DNA of 32,944 nucleotides from Porphyromonas gingivicanis JCM 15907 (GCF_000614585.1 NZ_BAKX01000012.1:1-32944), one strand, 5' to 3'; positions 1 to 8,422 are shown, counted from the stretch's first letter. Translations and numbers: made by a program. Notes: generated by a model from the letters alone, not told the origin.

Positions 1-30
1 GCTTCAATTCCACAATGGTGCGATTAGTAG
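1..30 (-). CRISPR. Possible CRISPR repeat at the window edge (single copy)
   Basis: The first 30 bases, read on the minus strand, contain AATCGCACCATTGTGGAATTG and end in ATTGAAGC. This resembles the roughly 30-base repeats of type I-B/III arrays, which typically end in ATTGAAAC, the 5' handle of the crRNA. Only one copy is visible, so no array can be shown here. If the polarity is right, the array lies to the left of the window and the AT-rich bases from 31 onward would be its leader. The resemblance is from memory of the repeat family. Confidence 0.42.
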
Positions 31-709
31 TCGTAAAATTACAAGAAAAAAATGACGTAAATACGCTCTTTTCCGTACAAAAAGGTTGTTTTTTGACGAG
101 AGAAAGTTGTCGATGGGTAATTGTATAAAAACAACAGAGGTACGACAACCCTAAGAATTCAAGAATTGAAGTAAGGGAGAGTACACAAGAGCTTGGGCAG
201 AGCTTCTTTTACATAGAACAACAACTTAAAAACAGGGTAAAAAGAGTACTTGTATACTATTTCCCATCTCGAAAAATCCTCGTATAAAGATTGATAAAAA
301 GGACTTTAGAGATAAAGACTTTGGTTAATCTTTTCTTCACTCAATCGAACTATTATCGTCATATTGTTATTGACATTCAGAGTTGCTCTATACCTACTCT
401 CTTGGATATTGTACAAACTCTACGAACCTTCCGAGCAAACTTTCAAAAGGGTTAATACTTTTGGGAGTTTGTACGGAGGGTTATTAACAAAACCGTTATA
501 CCTTTTGAATCCTCTGTTCTACTCAATTCTCTTCACATTCATTATCAGCATCTTCTATATCAATTCCCTCTCCTCGGTATAACGAATAAACTTGCTTTGC
601 TCTTGCCTTATGTAAGCGTTATGGTCATAGTACGTTACAAAGTCTCTTAGATAAAGTCTCTCTTTTCAAAAATTCATATCTAATCATTTAAAGCTTGAAG
701 AGGTTAGAG
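31..709. other. Gene-free AT-rich stretch
   Basis: No open frame here looks like a gene. The one frame of note (364-582) is hydrophobic, has a non-ATG start and runs through the dispersed repeat at 424-495, so it is probably spurious. The left part could be a CRISPR leader if the edge repeat is real. The right part lies downstream of the leftward fucosidase gene, but I see no clear terminator hairpin with a U-tract. Confidence 0.5.
424..495 (+). repeat. Dispersed intergenic repeat, copy 1
   Basis: The core reads AAAAGGGTTAAT, then CTT, then GAGTTTG, then GAGGGTTA. It matches the minus strand of 9905-9955 with the same 29-base spacing between the two GGGTT motifs, and its left part matches 22418-22450 (tCCGnGCAAACnTTCAAAAGGGT). 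The three copies are in three separate intergenic regions and do not encode an evident protein. Function unknown. Confidence 0.55.
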
Positions 710-1099
710 TTATTGAAGAGGTTTTAGCGAAATACTGTATAGTCCAATACTACGGGCTTTAGGATAAGTCTTCGTTTTATTAGAAGTCGGTTGTCCCTCC
801 TGTCCATTTTGGTTCTTAGCAGGAAGTGCCCATTCCTTTAGTTGTAATCTATTTGTAGGTTGTTCCAATATAACCTCTTGTTGATACTGCGTATAAGAAC
901 TTTCGGGAGTTAGACGTAGGATTGATTGACGCCCCCATCTTCGGTACGATTTTAAGGTTAAGATATGTTGCCCTTTGCTGAGAGGTAAAAGGATAAATTG
1001 TTCATGTAGAGAAGCTCCATCTATGGGACGGGCTATTTGACCTGCTATATAATTACCATCTAAAAAAAGCATCATCCCCTCCGAATAAGTTATGCGCAA
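710..1099 (-). CDS. C-terminal fragment of the alpha-L-fucosidase (frameshifted off)
   Basis: This 129-residue frame has no good start of its own; the nominal start is a TTG inside the upstream gene. Its first residues (LRITYSEGMMLFLDGNYIAG) continue directly from the end of the neighbouring fucosidase frame (EVNLP) if one base is restored in the CTCCCTTG run near 1099-1103. The joined gene, 710-2823 plus one base, gives exactly 705 codons. The segment would be the end of the C-terminal beta-sandwich region that follows the GH29 barrel. I read it as part of the same gene, not as an independent protein. Confidence 0.75.
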   Translation of the reverse strand: MRITYSEGMMLFLDGNYIAGQIARPIDGASLHEQFILLPLSKGQHILTLKSYRRWGRQSILRLTPESSYTQYQQEVILEQPTNRLQLKEWALPAKNQNGQEGQPTSNKTKTYPKARSIGLYSISLKPLQ

Positions 1100-2823
1100 G
1101 GGAGATTAACCTCCTCTTTTGCCTCTATGGTATAGCGTAGGTACTCGGCAGGTGCAGAAGAGCGTTGTTCAAAAATAATGGGTTGTTCGTCCCAATCGGA
1201 CGGATTATAGGCTTGCTGATTTATGAAAGCATTTCTATGCACACCGAAGCGTCCGCCTTGCGAGGCTCTCTCCATTTTCTTCCAAACTATACTATTGTGA
1301 GGTAATTCTACTCTTTGTGTTCGAGCTTTTGAAGGAGCAAAATAGACGGGTTGATTATTGAAAAGTAGCTGATGATGAAGTTCTGCTTCAGTATAAGTAC
1401 AGAGTATTTTGTGAAAAGGATGCTTACTCCTCCAACGATAACCAACGATACTTTTATAGCCCGTATAGTAATCTATGGCGGAGTGAGCGTAGAGTACTTC
1501 TGCATTATGAGGTGAGAACTTTCCCTTTTCCTTTGCAGGGAAAAGCGTTGCCTTAAAAGGAGCTGAAAAGGAGAGCTTTACTACAGTATAGGGAGCATTG
1601 GCTATAGTACGACTTGCCCCTTGTAAATGGAGGGTAAACCCCCGAGAAGAAACCTTAGAGAACAGCACTTTACGACTATCATTGAGTAGTGCAATCTCTT
1701 TGTACCTCTCTTTTATATAGGGAATATTTATTTGCTCTTGTGAAGTGGGAAGAAAGAGATACAACGTTGTCCCCTCTGCCGAGAGAGTTGCAAGAGGAAC
1801 TTCCTCCTCATAGGGGAATGGTGTTTTGGTCGTATTGTAAAGAGCCTCTTTGATGGGGGCTATCATCGCTCCTATTTGAGAGATGACTTCCTCTTCAAAG
1901 GGTACTATACTTCCATCGCCTTTAGGAGCGATATTCAGGAGATATTTTCCTCCCCCTGAAACGACTTTTACCAAAGAAATAAATTTTTCTTTTGCCTTTT
2001 CCATCATCGAACCTCTCTCTTGCCAAGAACGATAGCCCCATGTTTCGTCGAACATCGAAGCAGCTGTTTGCCAAGGCAACTCCATTGTATAATCGGGATA
2101 TTCATTGTCTGCCATCACAGAGAAATCTGCATAATCGTTTCCCAGCCTACCACTTACTTGACATGAGGGTTGTAGTGCATGAACCAACTCATACAACTCT
2201 TGACTCTGCTCCGTCTGAAGTGAGCCCATATCAAACCATAGCTCATCAACTCTACCATATTGAGTAAGGAGTTCGCTGATCTGTTTTTTGTTGTATTCGT
2301 GATGTAGAGGCGTTATAGGATCAGCGTTGTGCGAAGAGTAAGGCATAGCATAAGGATAGTGCCAGTCTATAAGAGAGAAGTAAACGCCAAAGCCTATTCC
2401 ATGACGATGACAAGCCTCTGCCAATTCTCCGATTAAATCTCTTCGAGCGGGGGTAGCATCATAGGCATTATAATCGGTAGTCTTCGTTTTCCATAGACAG
2501 AAACCATCGTGATGCTTGGCTGTCATAACTACCGAACGCATCCCACCCTTCTTAGCAAGTTGTACAATAGCCTCTGCATCGAAAGCAGAGGCATCAAAGA
2601 GCTGAGTATAAGCCTCGTACCAGTCTGAAAATCCAATTCCGAAAGTGAGTATCTGCTCTGAATATCCCTGTGTTACAGGTTTGCCATTCCACACGCCTGC
2701 AGGAATAGAGTAAAGTCCATAGTGGACGAACATAGAATATTTATCTCCATACCAGTCAGCTCGTAGTAACTGTGTATAGGATAACGCTATTAGTAGCAAT
2801 AATAAACCCTTTATTCTCGTCAT
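1090..2823 (-). CDS. Alpha-L-fucosidase, GH29, secreted
   Basis: A retaining exo-glycosidase that removes terminal alpha-L-fucose from glycans, probably host glycoconjugates, in the periplasm or at the cell surface. Residues 1-22 form a signal peptide (basic start, leucine-rich core). The GH29 barrel follows, with the family motif AKHHDGFCLW at about 102-111 and the catalytic nucleophile Asp198 in ELWFDMG. The rest is the later barrel and start of a C-terminal beta-sandwich. The frame ends early in NLPCA because of an apparent one-base loss near 1100; the missing 129 residues are at 710-1099, giving about 704 residues in all. It lies 35 bases downstream of the DUF4954 gene on the same strand and may be co-transcribed with it. 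Family assignment is secure; the exact fucosyl linkage is not. Confidence 0.88.
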   Translation of the reverse strand: MTRIKGLLLLLIALSYTQLLRADWYGDKYSMFVHYGLYSIPAGVWNGKPVTQGYSEQILTFGIGFSDWYEAYTQLFDASAFDAEAIVQLAKKGGMRSVVMTAKHHDGFCLWKTKTTDYNAYDATPARRDLIGELAEACHRHGIGFGVYFSLIDWHYPYAMPYSSHNADPITPLHHEYNKKQISELLTQYGRVDELWFDMGSLQTEQSQELYELVHALQPSCQVSGRLGNDYADFSVMADNEYPDYTMELPWQTAASMFDETWGYRSWQERGSMMEKAKEKFISLVKVVSGGGKYLLNIAPKGDGSIVPFEEEVISQIGAMIAPIKEALYNTTKTPFPYEEEVPLATLSAEGTTLYLFLPTSQEQINIPYIKERYKEIALLNDSRKVLFSKVSSRGFTLHLQGASRTIANAPYTVVKLSFSAPFKATLFPAKEKGKFSPHNAEVLYAHSAIDYYTGYKSIVGYRWRSKHPFHKILCTYTEAELHHQLLFNNQPVYFAPSKARTQRVELPHNSIVWKKMERASQGGRFGVHRNAFINQQAYNPSDWDEQPIIFEQRSSAPAEYLRYTIEAKEEVNLPCA

Positions 2824-2858
2824 AAGTCTATTGTTTTTTCATTACTCTCCTATAGCTT

Positions 2859-4766
2859 TTACTCCTCAGTGAGAGTGCAAATAGCGTCTCGTAGGGAAGC
2901 AAAGTATTTTTTCAGTTCTGCGATGAAAGAGTGCTCTTCAATCTCTCCTCGAACAGCCTTAAAGTCAGCATCGAGGTCTTCCCTATCCTCTGCCAAAATA
3001 CCAAAGTTCATAGCCCTTTGGGGCATCAGCTCACGAGAGGCATCCTTTAGGACTAATTTCTCTATGTGCAGAGCATCTTTCAGCGCCTGTTCTTTGAGAG
3101 AAATGTACCATGTGGAGGGAGGGAGATTTTCGTATTCGGGATAGAGAGAGAAAAGTATCTTCCACAAGAGAGGGAGGTCTTGCTCTTGAGCTTCTTTACA
3201 AAGTACTTCCAATCTTTTTTTCAATTCGTTCGTAGAGGTCGAAGGAGTAGATTGCTCTTTTAGAACCCAATCCTTGTATGCCGACAAAGAGAGCGAAACA
3301 CCTGCTAAGTCTATATATCGCTCTTCGAGAAGTAGAGAAGTGTCTGTTGGAGCTATAGCCCCCTTCAGAGAAGTAGCGAGTACAATGGTTAGTAGCCGAC
3401 GATAGAGTTCTGCTCCTGTAACCATATCTCCAGAGGTTATAGTTACTTTGTAGAGTTTGAAAAATTGGTCAAGAGAGAGCGTTGTTAAAGCTGTCCAAGC
3501 ACGAAAACAAGATTGTATAAGGGCCGATTGCTCCCATCGAAAATCAATTGTATCCAATGCTATAGAGCGAGTTGTTTCACTACGACGCTCTCGTTTAGAC
3601 CATTTGAAAAGATCGCGCCAAGTGCCTACCTGTACTAAGGTCAGAGCTGGATAGAGCAAAGTTTTATTGCCCTCACCTCGTACTTCAGAAAAAGGGAAAT
3701 CTTCCGTGTTAGGAAGAGTATAAATGCGTCCGAAAACTTTAGAAAAAGCTCCGATATGAGCTGGCCAAAGGACATAAGCATCGCTGGCAAACTTAACACC
3801 TCTCTCCAAAATTCCATAGTGCATAGCTCCCAAGCGGTAATGATGGTTGCTTTGATTAGTTCCACTCCCAGCATTAAAAAAAGAGAAAAGCCCACCGATA
3901 AGCAATGTGGAGCGATGCATAGATACTGTATAGGGAGCTAAGAAAGCAGCTGCACACTCGCCATTGGCAAGAGTAGAATTGGCAAAAATTAGTGAATCGT
4001 GCGCATAGAAACCTCCTGAAAGATGACATCCTTCACCTACAAAAGTGTGCAATAAAGTTACACCTTGCAGAAGAGAATCTCGACCAATCCAAAAGGTATT
4101 GGCTGAGGTGTGCCCCTCTATTTTTACAGCATCTGCCACGGTTCCATTCTTCAGAGCCACGGGACCCTCTATGTATGTACCTTGCCCAATGCAAACATTC
4201 TGAAAAATGCCTCCATAGAGTAGCGTACTCCCCTCTCCTATAAATGCCCCTTGCTCTGCTACCTGCTTTGCTTCCTGCTCTACCAAAGAGGCTATATGGC
4301 GTTGCAAATCCTCATCATGCTTGGCAAAAGCGGTTATATAGGCTAATTGTGCAGAAAGATGATTAGAAATGTAAACCGTACGACCTCCCATCTCGTCCAA
4401 GACAGCAATAGGTGCTCCGATGGCAAAAGTAGCTCCCTCATCGGCCTTTAACTGAGCAATGTGAGCTATAGTAACATTATCACCGATGCGATAGCCTCGA
4501 ATAACATCGTTCACGTGCTCAATGAGTACCTCTCTACCAAGAAAACAATCTTCCAATACTACATGAGATACTCCCGAGGGGCGATGTTCATAGTAGGATG
4601 AATGATGCATACCTCGACAAGCTCCCAGATGACATCTACCTCGGAAAGTTACACAGCGGTAGCTCTCAGTATTAAAATCATCATCCACTGTGATGGCAGA
4701 CCAATTCTCGGCACTACAGCCTAAAACCTTCATCTGTTCTATCTCTATGTCTTTTAGATTACGCAT
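2859..4766 (-). CDS. DUF4954 family protein with left-handed beta-helix repeats
   Basis: A 635-residue cytoplasmic-looking protein with no signal peptide. The middle (roughly residues 60-330) has the spacing of hexapeptide repeats that fold as a left-handed beta helix, as in acyl- and sugar-nucleotide transferases: for example IGDNVTIAHIAQL, IGEGSTLLYGG, IGQGTYIEGPVALKNG and VGEGCHLSGGFYAHDS. It also carries NAGSGTNQSNHHYRLG. I recognise this as the DUF4954 family of Bacteroidetes and spirochaetes, whose function is not established. The C-terminal third is helical and charged. It precedes the fucosidase by 35 bases. A long hairpin lies between it and the transhydrogenase operon upstream, suggesting its own transcription unit. 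Confidence 0.82.
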   Translation of the reverse strand: MRNLKDIEIEQMKVLGCSAENWSAITVDDDFNTESYRCVTFRGRCHLGACRGMHHSSYYEHRPSGVSHVVLEDCFLGREVLIEHVNDVIRGYRIGDNVTIAHIAQLKADEGATFAIGAPIAVLDEMGGRTVYISNHLSAQLAYITAFAKHDEDLQRHIASLVEQEAKQVAEQGAFIGEGSTLLYGGIFQNVCIGQGTYIEGPVALKNGTVADAVKIEGHTSANTFWIGRDSLLQGVTLLHTFVGEGCHLSGGFYAHDSLIFANSTLANGECAAAFLAPYTVSMHRSTLLIGGLFSFFNAGSGTNQSNHHYRLGAMHYGILERGVKFASDAYVLWPAHIGAFSKVFGRIYTLPNTEDFPFSEVRGEGNKTLLYPALTLVQVGTWRDLFKWSKRERRSETTRSIALDTIDFRWEQSALIQSCFRAWTALTTLSLDQFFKLYKVTITSGDMVTGAELYRRLLTIVLATSLKGAIAPTDTSLLLEERYIDLAGVSLSLSAYKDWVLKEQSTPSTSTNELKKRLEVLCKEAQEQDLPLLWKILFSLYPEYENLPPSTWYISLKEQALKDALHIEKLVLKDASRELMPQRAMNFGILAEDREDLDADFKAVRGEIEEHSFIAELKKYFASLRDAICTLTEE

Positions 4767-4827
4767 GGCAAAATAGTATCAGCTTAATTTACACAACTTG
4801 TACCCAATATTTTCCCTAACAACGACA

Positions 4828-4891
4828 AATCTCTAAAGCAGAGAGTTACGGACTTTACAATTGTAAGTCCATACTCTCCCCCTTAGAGATT
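4828..4891 (-). terminator. Long three-tier imperfect hairpin after the pnt operon
   Basis: Nested arms pair across 64 bases. The outer arms AATCTCTAA/TTAGAGATT are perfect, the middle arms are AGAGAGT/ACTCT, and the inner arms GGACTTTAC/GTAAGTCC close on AATT. It lies 14 bases past the stop of the last pntB segment and 62 bases before the DUF4954 start. There is no clean U-tract on the minus strand, so it could be a terminator, an mRNA-stabilising 3' stem or a leader structure of the downstream gene. Confidence 0.45.
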
Positions 4892-4904
4892 AATAATATA
4901 CAGT

Positions 4905-6611
4905 TTATACTAATGCTTGATGGAGCTTAGACAAGCTATCCTTAGCATCGCCTGTCAGGAGTACAACTCCCTCTGAACGTGTATAAAGAGGATTTTCGAC
5001 TCCAGCATAACCAGGATTCAAATCGTAGTTGCAGATAACAATGTGCGCCGTTTGGTCTACATTGAGTACTGGCATTCCGTAGATAGGAGTACCCTCAGCA
5101 TCACGAGCTGCTGGATTCAAGACATCATTAGCTCCCACTACAATAGCCAAATCCGCCTTAGCAAAGTCTTCATTAATAGCATCCATTTCGTAAAGATCTT
5201 CGTAGGGGACATTGGCTTCTGCCAAAAGTACATTCATATGACCTGGCATACGGCCTGCCACAGGATGTATAGCAAAGCGGACATCTGCCCCACGATTACG
5301 GAATTTGTCGGACAACTGTTTTACTTCATGCTGTGCTTGTGCCAAAGCCATACCATAACCCGGTACGATGATAACACTCTTAGCCTCTTTCATCCAGATC
5401 TCAAAAGAGTTCTCCGAGGAGGAAGCCTCTTGGCGAGTGGTAGCATTGTCGCTCCAAGCATCTATTTGAGCAGAGAGTTGCGCCACACTCTCCTTAGCGT
5501 CACCTGTCATCAGAGCTACACCTTCAGAACGCGTATAAAGAGGGTTCTCTACCCCAGCATAACCAGGTTTAAGGTCATAGTTACAGATAACGATATAAGG
5601 AGCTTGGTCTACGTTGAGTACAGGCATACCATAGATGGGAGTGCCTTCTGCCTCACGAGCTGCGGGATTCAAAACATCATTCGCACCGATAACAACCACA
5701 GCATCGCAGGTAGCAAAATCATCATTGATGGCATCCATTTCGTAAAGGTCTTCATAGGGGACATTAGCCTCTGCCAAGAGTACATTCATATGCCCCGGCA
5801 TACGACCTGCTACAGGATGGATAGCAAAGCGGACATCTGCCCCACAGTTACGGAGCTTATCTGCCAGCTGTTTTACCTCGTGCTGTGCTTGCGCCAAAGC
5901 CATACCATAACCTGGTACGATAATTACTCTCTTGGCAGAGCGTAAATGCCCCCCGGGAGTAACTTCGCTTTCCATGTTTTTTTGAGCCGTTGAGGGGATA
6001 GTCCACTCGCCTTGTACAGCATCTAAAATCTTGGCAAGACTCTCTTTAGCATCGCCTGTCATAAGCCATACTCCCTCTGAACGGGTATAGAGAGGATTCT
6101 CTACCCCAGCATAACCAGGCTTTAAATCATAGTTACAGATAACTACAAAAGGAGCCTTATCTACATTAAGAACGGGCATACCATAAATCGGAGTGCCTTC
6201 GGCTTCACGAGCTGCGGGGTTCAGTACATCATTCGCACCAATAACGACAACGGCATCACAAGTAGCAAAGTCGTCGTTAATAGCATCCATTTCGTAAAGG
6301 TCTTCGTAGGGAACATTTGCCTCTGCCAAGAGTACATTCATATGACCTGGCATACGACCTGCCACAGGGTGAATAGCAAAGCGAACCTCTGCCCCATTGC
6401 TACGGAGCTTATCTGCCAACTGCTTTACCTCATGCTGTGCTTGAGCCAAAGCCATACCATAACCCGGTACAATAATTACTTTCTTTGCCTTAGCAAGGCG
6501 ACTTGCATCAGTAGCCCCCGTTTCCTTCTTTACTTCAGGCTTTTCGGCACGCTTCGCTTTTTGCAATAATGTGGAGAGTTGTGCCAAAGACTCTTTGGCA
6601 TCACCCGTCAT
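4905..6611 (-). CDS. Three extra tandem transhydrogenase domain III copies (3' part of pntB)
   Basis: 568 residues made entirely of PntB-type NADP(H)-binding domains. Residues 1-42 supply the C-terminal helix of the first domain III (MTGDAKESLAQLS) plus a linker. Full copies follow at about 43-183, 227-367 and 411-551, each with VPGYGMALAQAQ, HPVAGRMPGHMNVLLAEA, GANDVLNPAA and NYDL-PGYAGVENPLY. The last ends in TGDAKDSLSKL. The 43-residue linkers differ in sequence but not in length. The start ATG overlaps the pntB stop (TTATGA). Later copies read GVALMTGDAKES without a break, so one lost base near 6614 best explains the split; restored, the gene would encode 1,028 residues. Translational coupling is the alternative. 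There are no membrane segments. I know of no PntB with this architecture. Confidence 0.85.
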   Translation of the reverse strand: MTGDAKESLAQLSTLLQKAKRAEKPEVKKETGATDASRLAKAKKVIIVPGYGMALAQAQHEVKQLADKLRSNGAEVRFAIHPVAGRMPGHMNVLLAEANVPYEDLYEMDAINDDFATCDAVVVIGANDVLNPAAREAEGTPIYGMPVLNVDKAPFVVICNYDLKPGYAGVENPLYTRSEGVWLMTGDAKESLAKILDAVQGEWTIPSTAQKNMESEVTPGGHLRSAKRVIIVPGYGMALAQAQHEVKQLADKLRNCGADVRFAIHPVAGRMPGHMNVLLAEANVPYEDLYEMDAINDDFATCDAVVVIGANDVLNPAAREAEGTPIYGMPVLNVDQAPYIVICNYDLKPGYAGVENPLYTRSEGVALMTGDAKESVAQLSAQIDAWSDNATTRQEASSSENSFEIWMKEAKSVIIVPGYGMALAQAQHEVKQLSDKFRNRGADVRFAIHPVAGRMPGHMNVLLAEANVPYEDLYEMDAINEDFAKADLAIVVGANDVLNPAARDAEGTPIYGMPVLNVDQTAHIVICNYDLNPGYAGVENPLYTRSEGVVLLTGDAKDSLSKLHQALV

Positions 6612-7990
6612 AAGGCAACGCCCTCTTTTCGAGAATATAAAGGATTTTCTACGCCTGCATAGCCTGGTTTGAGGTCATAGTTACAGATTACGACAAATGG
6701 TGCCTTATCCACATTGAGTACCGGCATACCATAGATAGGAGTCCCTTCGGCATCACGAGCTGCTGGGTTTAACACATCGTTCGCCCCAATCACAACGACA
6801 GCATCGCAGGTAGCGAAGTCGTCATTAATAGCCTCCATTTCATAGAGGTCTTCATAGGGTACATTTGCCTCTGCCAAGAGTACATTCATATGACCTGGCA
6901 TACGGCCTGCTACTGGGTGAATAGCGAAACGAACACGAGTTCCCTCGGCACGAAGTTTATCTGCCAAATGCTTCACTTCATGCTGAGCCTGCGCCAAAGC
7001 CATACCATAGCCAGGTACGATAATAACCTCTTTGGCATCTGCCAAAACTGTACCTGCCGACAACTCTCTTTTCTCTTCTATGATAGAAGTATCAGATACT
7101 TTTTGTGTTTGTGGTGCAGAGACTGCCTTTTTAAGAGGAGCAGATTTCTTACCTCCCAAAAGAATAGACATTAGGCTGCGGTTCATAGCCCTACACATAA
7201 TCTGCGTTAAGAGCAAACCAGAAGCTCCAACAATACCACCAACAGCAACTAACAATACATTATTGATAGCCATACCTGCAATAGCACCTGCCACCCCACT
7301 CAAAGAGTTGAGAAGAGAGATGGTAATAGGCATATCTGCCCCTCCCACACGTACCGAAAAGTAGAGTCCGAAGAGGGAAGCAAAAAGTGTAGTTCCAATC
7401 ACTAACCAAAAAAGAGGAGAACCCGTAGAGCCTCCAAAAGTACCCACTAAGATGAATACTGCCAATACTACCAAAGAAAGCATTGTTACCATCGAATGGT
7501 AAGCCCACACCTGTGGTTTTTGGGGCAGTAAACGATGCAATTTGCCTGCCGCGACAAGGCTACCCACTAAGGTGATCATACCTACCCCTATAGCAAGGTA
7601 ACCTGTAAGCAACTCAAAAGCCCCTTGAGGTTGCGTAGAAATCGCACCGATACCTACCACTGAAAGTATCCCGACTAATGCCGATGCTGCTCCCCCCAAT
7701 CCGTTGAGCAAAGCCACCAATTGAGGCATCTGAATCATCTGTACGCGTTGGGCAAAAAGACCGCCAATAATAGCGCCGATGATAATAGAAGGATACAGCG
7801 ACCAAGCTGTAACAATAGGAGTATTGTCTGTATCCTTTGTAGTCAAAAGTGTAAAGACTACCCCAAAAAGAAGCGCAAAAGCACTCAACAAGTTACCAAA
7901 AGAAGCTCGTCGTACTTTACTCATAAAGGAGATGCCCAGCATCACCAAAAGAGACAAAATAGTACAAATAATAATGTATATAGTATCCAT
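6608..7990 (-). CDS. pntB: Proton-translocating NAD(P) transhydrogenase, beta subunit (first part)
   Basis: The beta subunit of the Re/Si-specific transhydrogenase moves hydride between NADH and NADP+, coupled to proton passage across the inner membrane. Residues 1 to about 280 form the membrane domain II, with several hydrophobic helices. Domain III starts near residue 320 (EVIIVPGYGMALAQAQ) with GRMPGHMNVLLAEANVPYEDLYEM and IGANDVLNPAA. The frame stops at GVAL, without the final helix of about 24 residues found in E. coli PntB (462 residues), because that helix is in the overlapping downstream frame. All copies have CNYDL where E. coli has the phosphate-binding KRSM. The gene follows pntAB by 8 bases. 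Confidence 0.92.
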   Translation of the reverse strand: MDTIYIIICTILSLLVMLGISFMSKVRRASFGNLLSAFALLFGVVFTLLTTKDTDNTPIVTAWSLYPSIIIGAIIGGLFAQRVQMIQMPQLVALLNGLGGAASALVGILSVVGIGAISTQPQGAFELLTGYLAIGVGMITLVGSLVAAGKLHRLLPQKPQVWAYHSMVTMLSLVVLAVFILVGTFGGSTGSPLFWLVIGTTLFASLFGLYFSVRVGGADMPITISLLNSLSGVAGAIAGMAINNVLLVAVGGIVGASGLLLTQIMCRAMNRSLMSILLGGKKSAPLKKAVSAPQTQKVSDTSIIEEKRELSAGTVLADAKEVIIVPGYGMALAQAQHEVKHLADKLRAEGTRVRFAIHPVAGRMPGHMNVLLAEANVPYEDLYEMEAINDDFATCDAVVVIGANDVLNPAARDAEGTPIYGMPVLNVDKAPFVVICNYDLKPGYAGVENPLYSRKEGVAL

Positions 7991-7998
7991 AGTGCGTC

Positions 7999-8301
7999 TT
8001 ACTTACCGGTTCTTTTTTTCTGTTTGAACATACGTAGCATACGATGCGTTACGCCAAAACCACCTACCACATTTATAGTGGCTAAAATAATGGCTAAACC
8101 ACCTACTACTTGCCCCCATATAGGGTGATCTATAAGTACAGCCAAACCTGTCGCAGCCAAAGCTCCAATGAGTGTTACTCCTGAAAGAGCATTCATCCCA
8201 GACATTAGAGGAGTATGCAGAAGACTGGGTACATTTTTTATAAGAAAATAGCCTATTACAGTAGCTACCACAAAGACAAGAATCAATATCAAAGGACTCA
8301 T
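7999..8301 (-). CDS. pntAB: NAD(P) transhydrogenase alpha subunit, membrane part (PntAB type)
   Basis: A 100-residue membrane protein equivalent to the C-terminal transmembrane region of E. coli PntA, encoded separately as in many bacteria. It has three hydrophobic helices: about 3-19, 36-57 (GVTLIGALAATGLAVLI) and 66-84 (GGLAIILATINVVGGFG). A basic tail RMFKQKKRTGK follows. I chose the ATG at 8301 (MSPLILIL); the frame stays open 25 codons further up, but that stretch is basic, cysteine-containing and unlike the family. It joins domain II of PntB to form the proton channel. The gap to pntAA is 121 bases, to pntB 8 bases. Confidence 0.9.
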   Translation of the reverse strand: MSPLILILVFVVATVIGYFLIKNVPSLLHTPLMSGMNALSGVTLIGALAATGLAVLIDHPIWGQVVGGLAIILATINVVGGFGVTHRMLRMFKQKKRTGK

Positions 8302-8422
8302 TTCTTTTCTTCTAAATAGTGATTTTACCTTTACTATAAAACAAAAAGAACGAACCACCCCCTCGCCACAAAGCAATAAAGGAGATGATTCGCTCTTTAA
8401 TTATGCAACATAGGGTTCAAGA

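Noticed and set aside
364..582. Hydrophobic 72-codon frame that looks like a small membrane protein
   Set aside because: Non-ATG start, no ribosome binding site, and it runs through the dispersed repeat; its hydrophobicity follows from T-rich DNA.
5043..5945. 300-codon frame antisense to the domain III repeats
   Set aside because: It is opposite strongly conserved coding DNA, and the product itself repeats because the template does; no family resemblance.
4905..6611. Tandem domain III copies as an assembly duplication artefact
   Set aside because: The linkers between copies are unrelated in sequence, which a simple duplicated read or contig error would not produce.
8302..8376. 25-residue N-terminal extension of PntAB
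   Set aside because: Basic and cysteine-rich, absent from the family; the ATG at 8301 gives the normal N-terminus.
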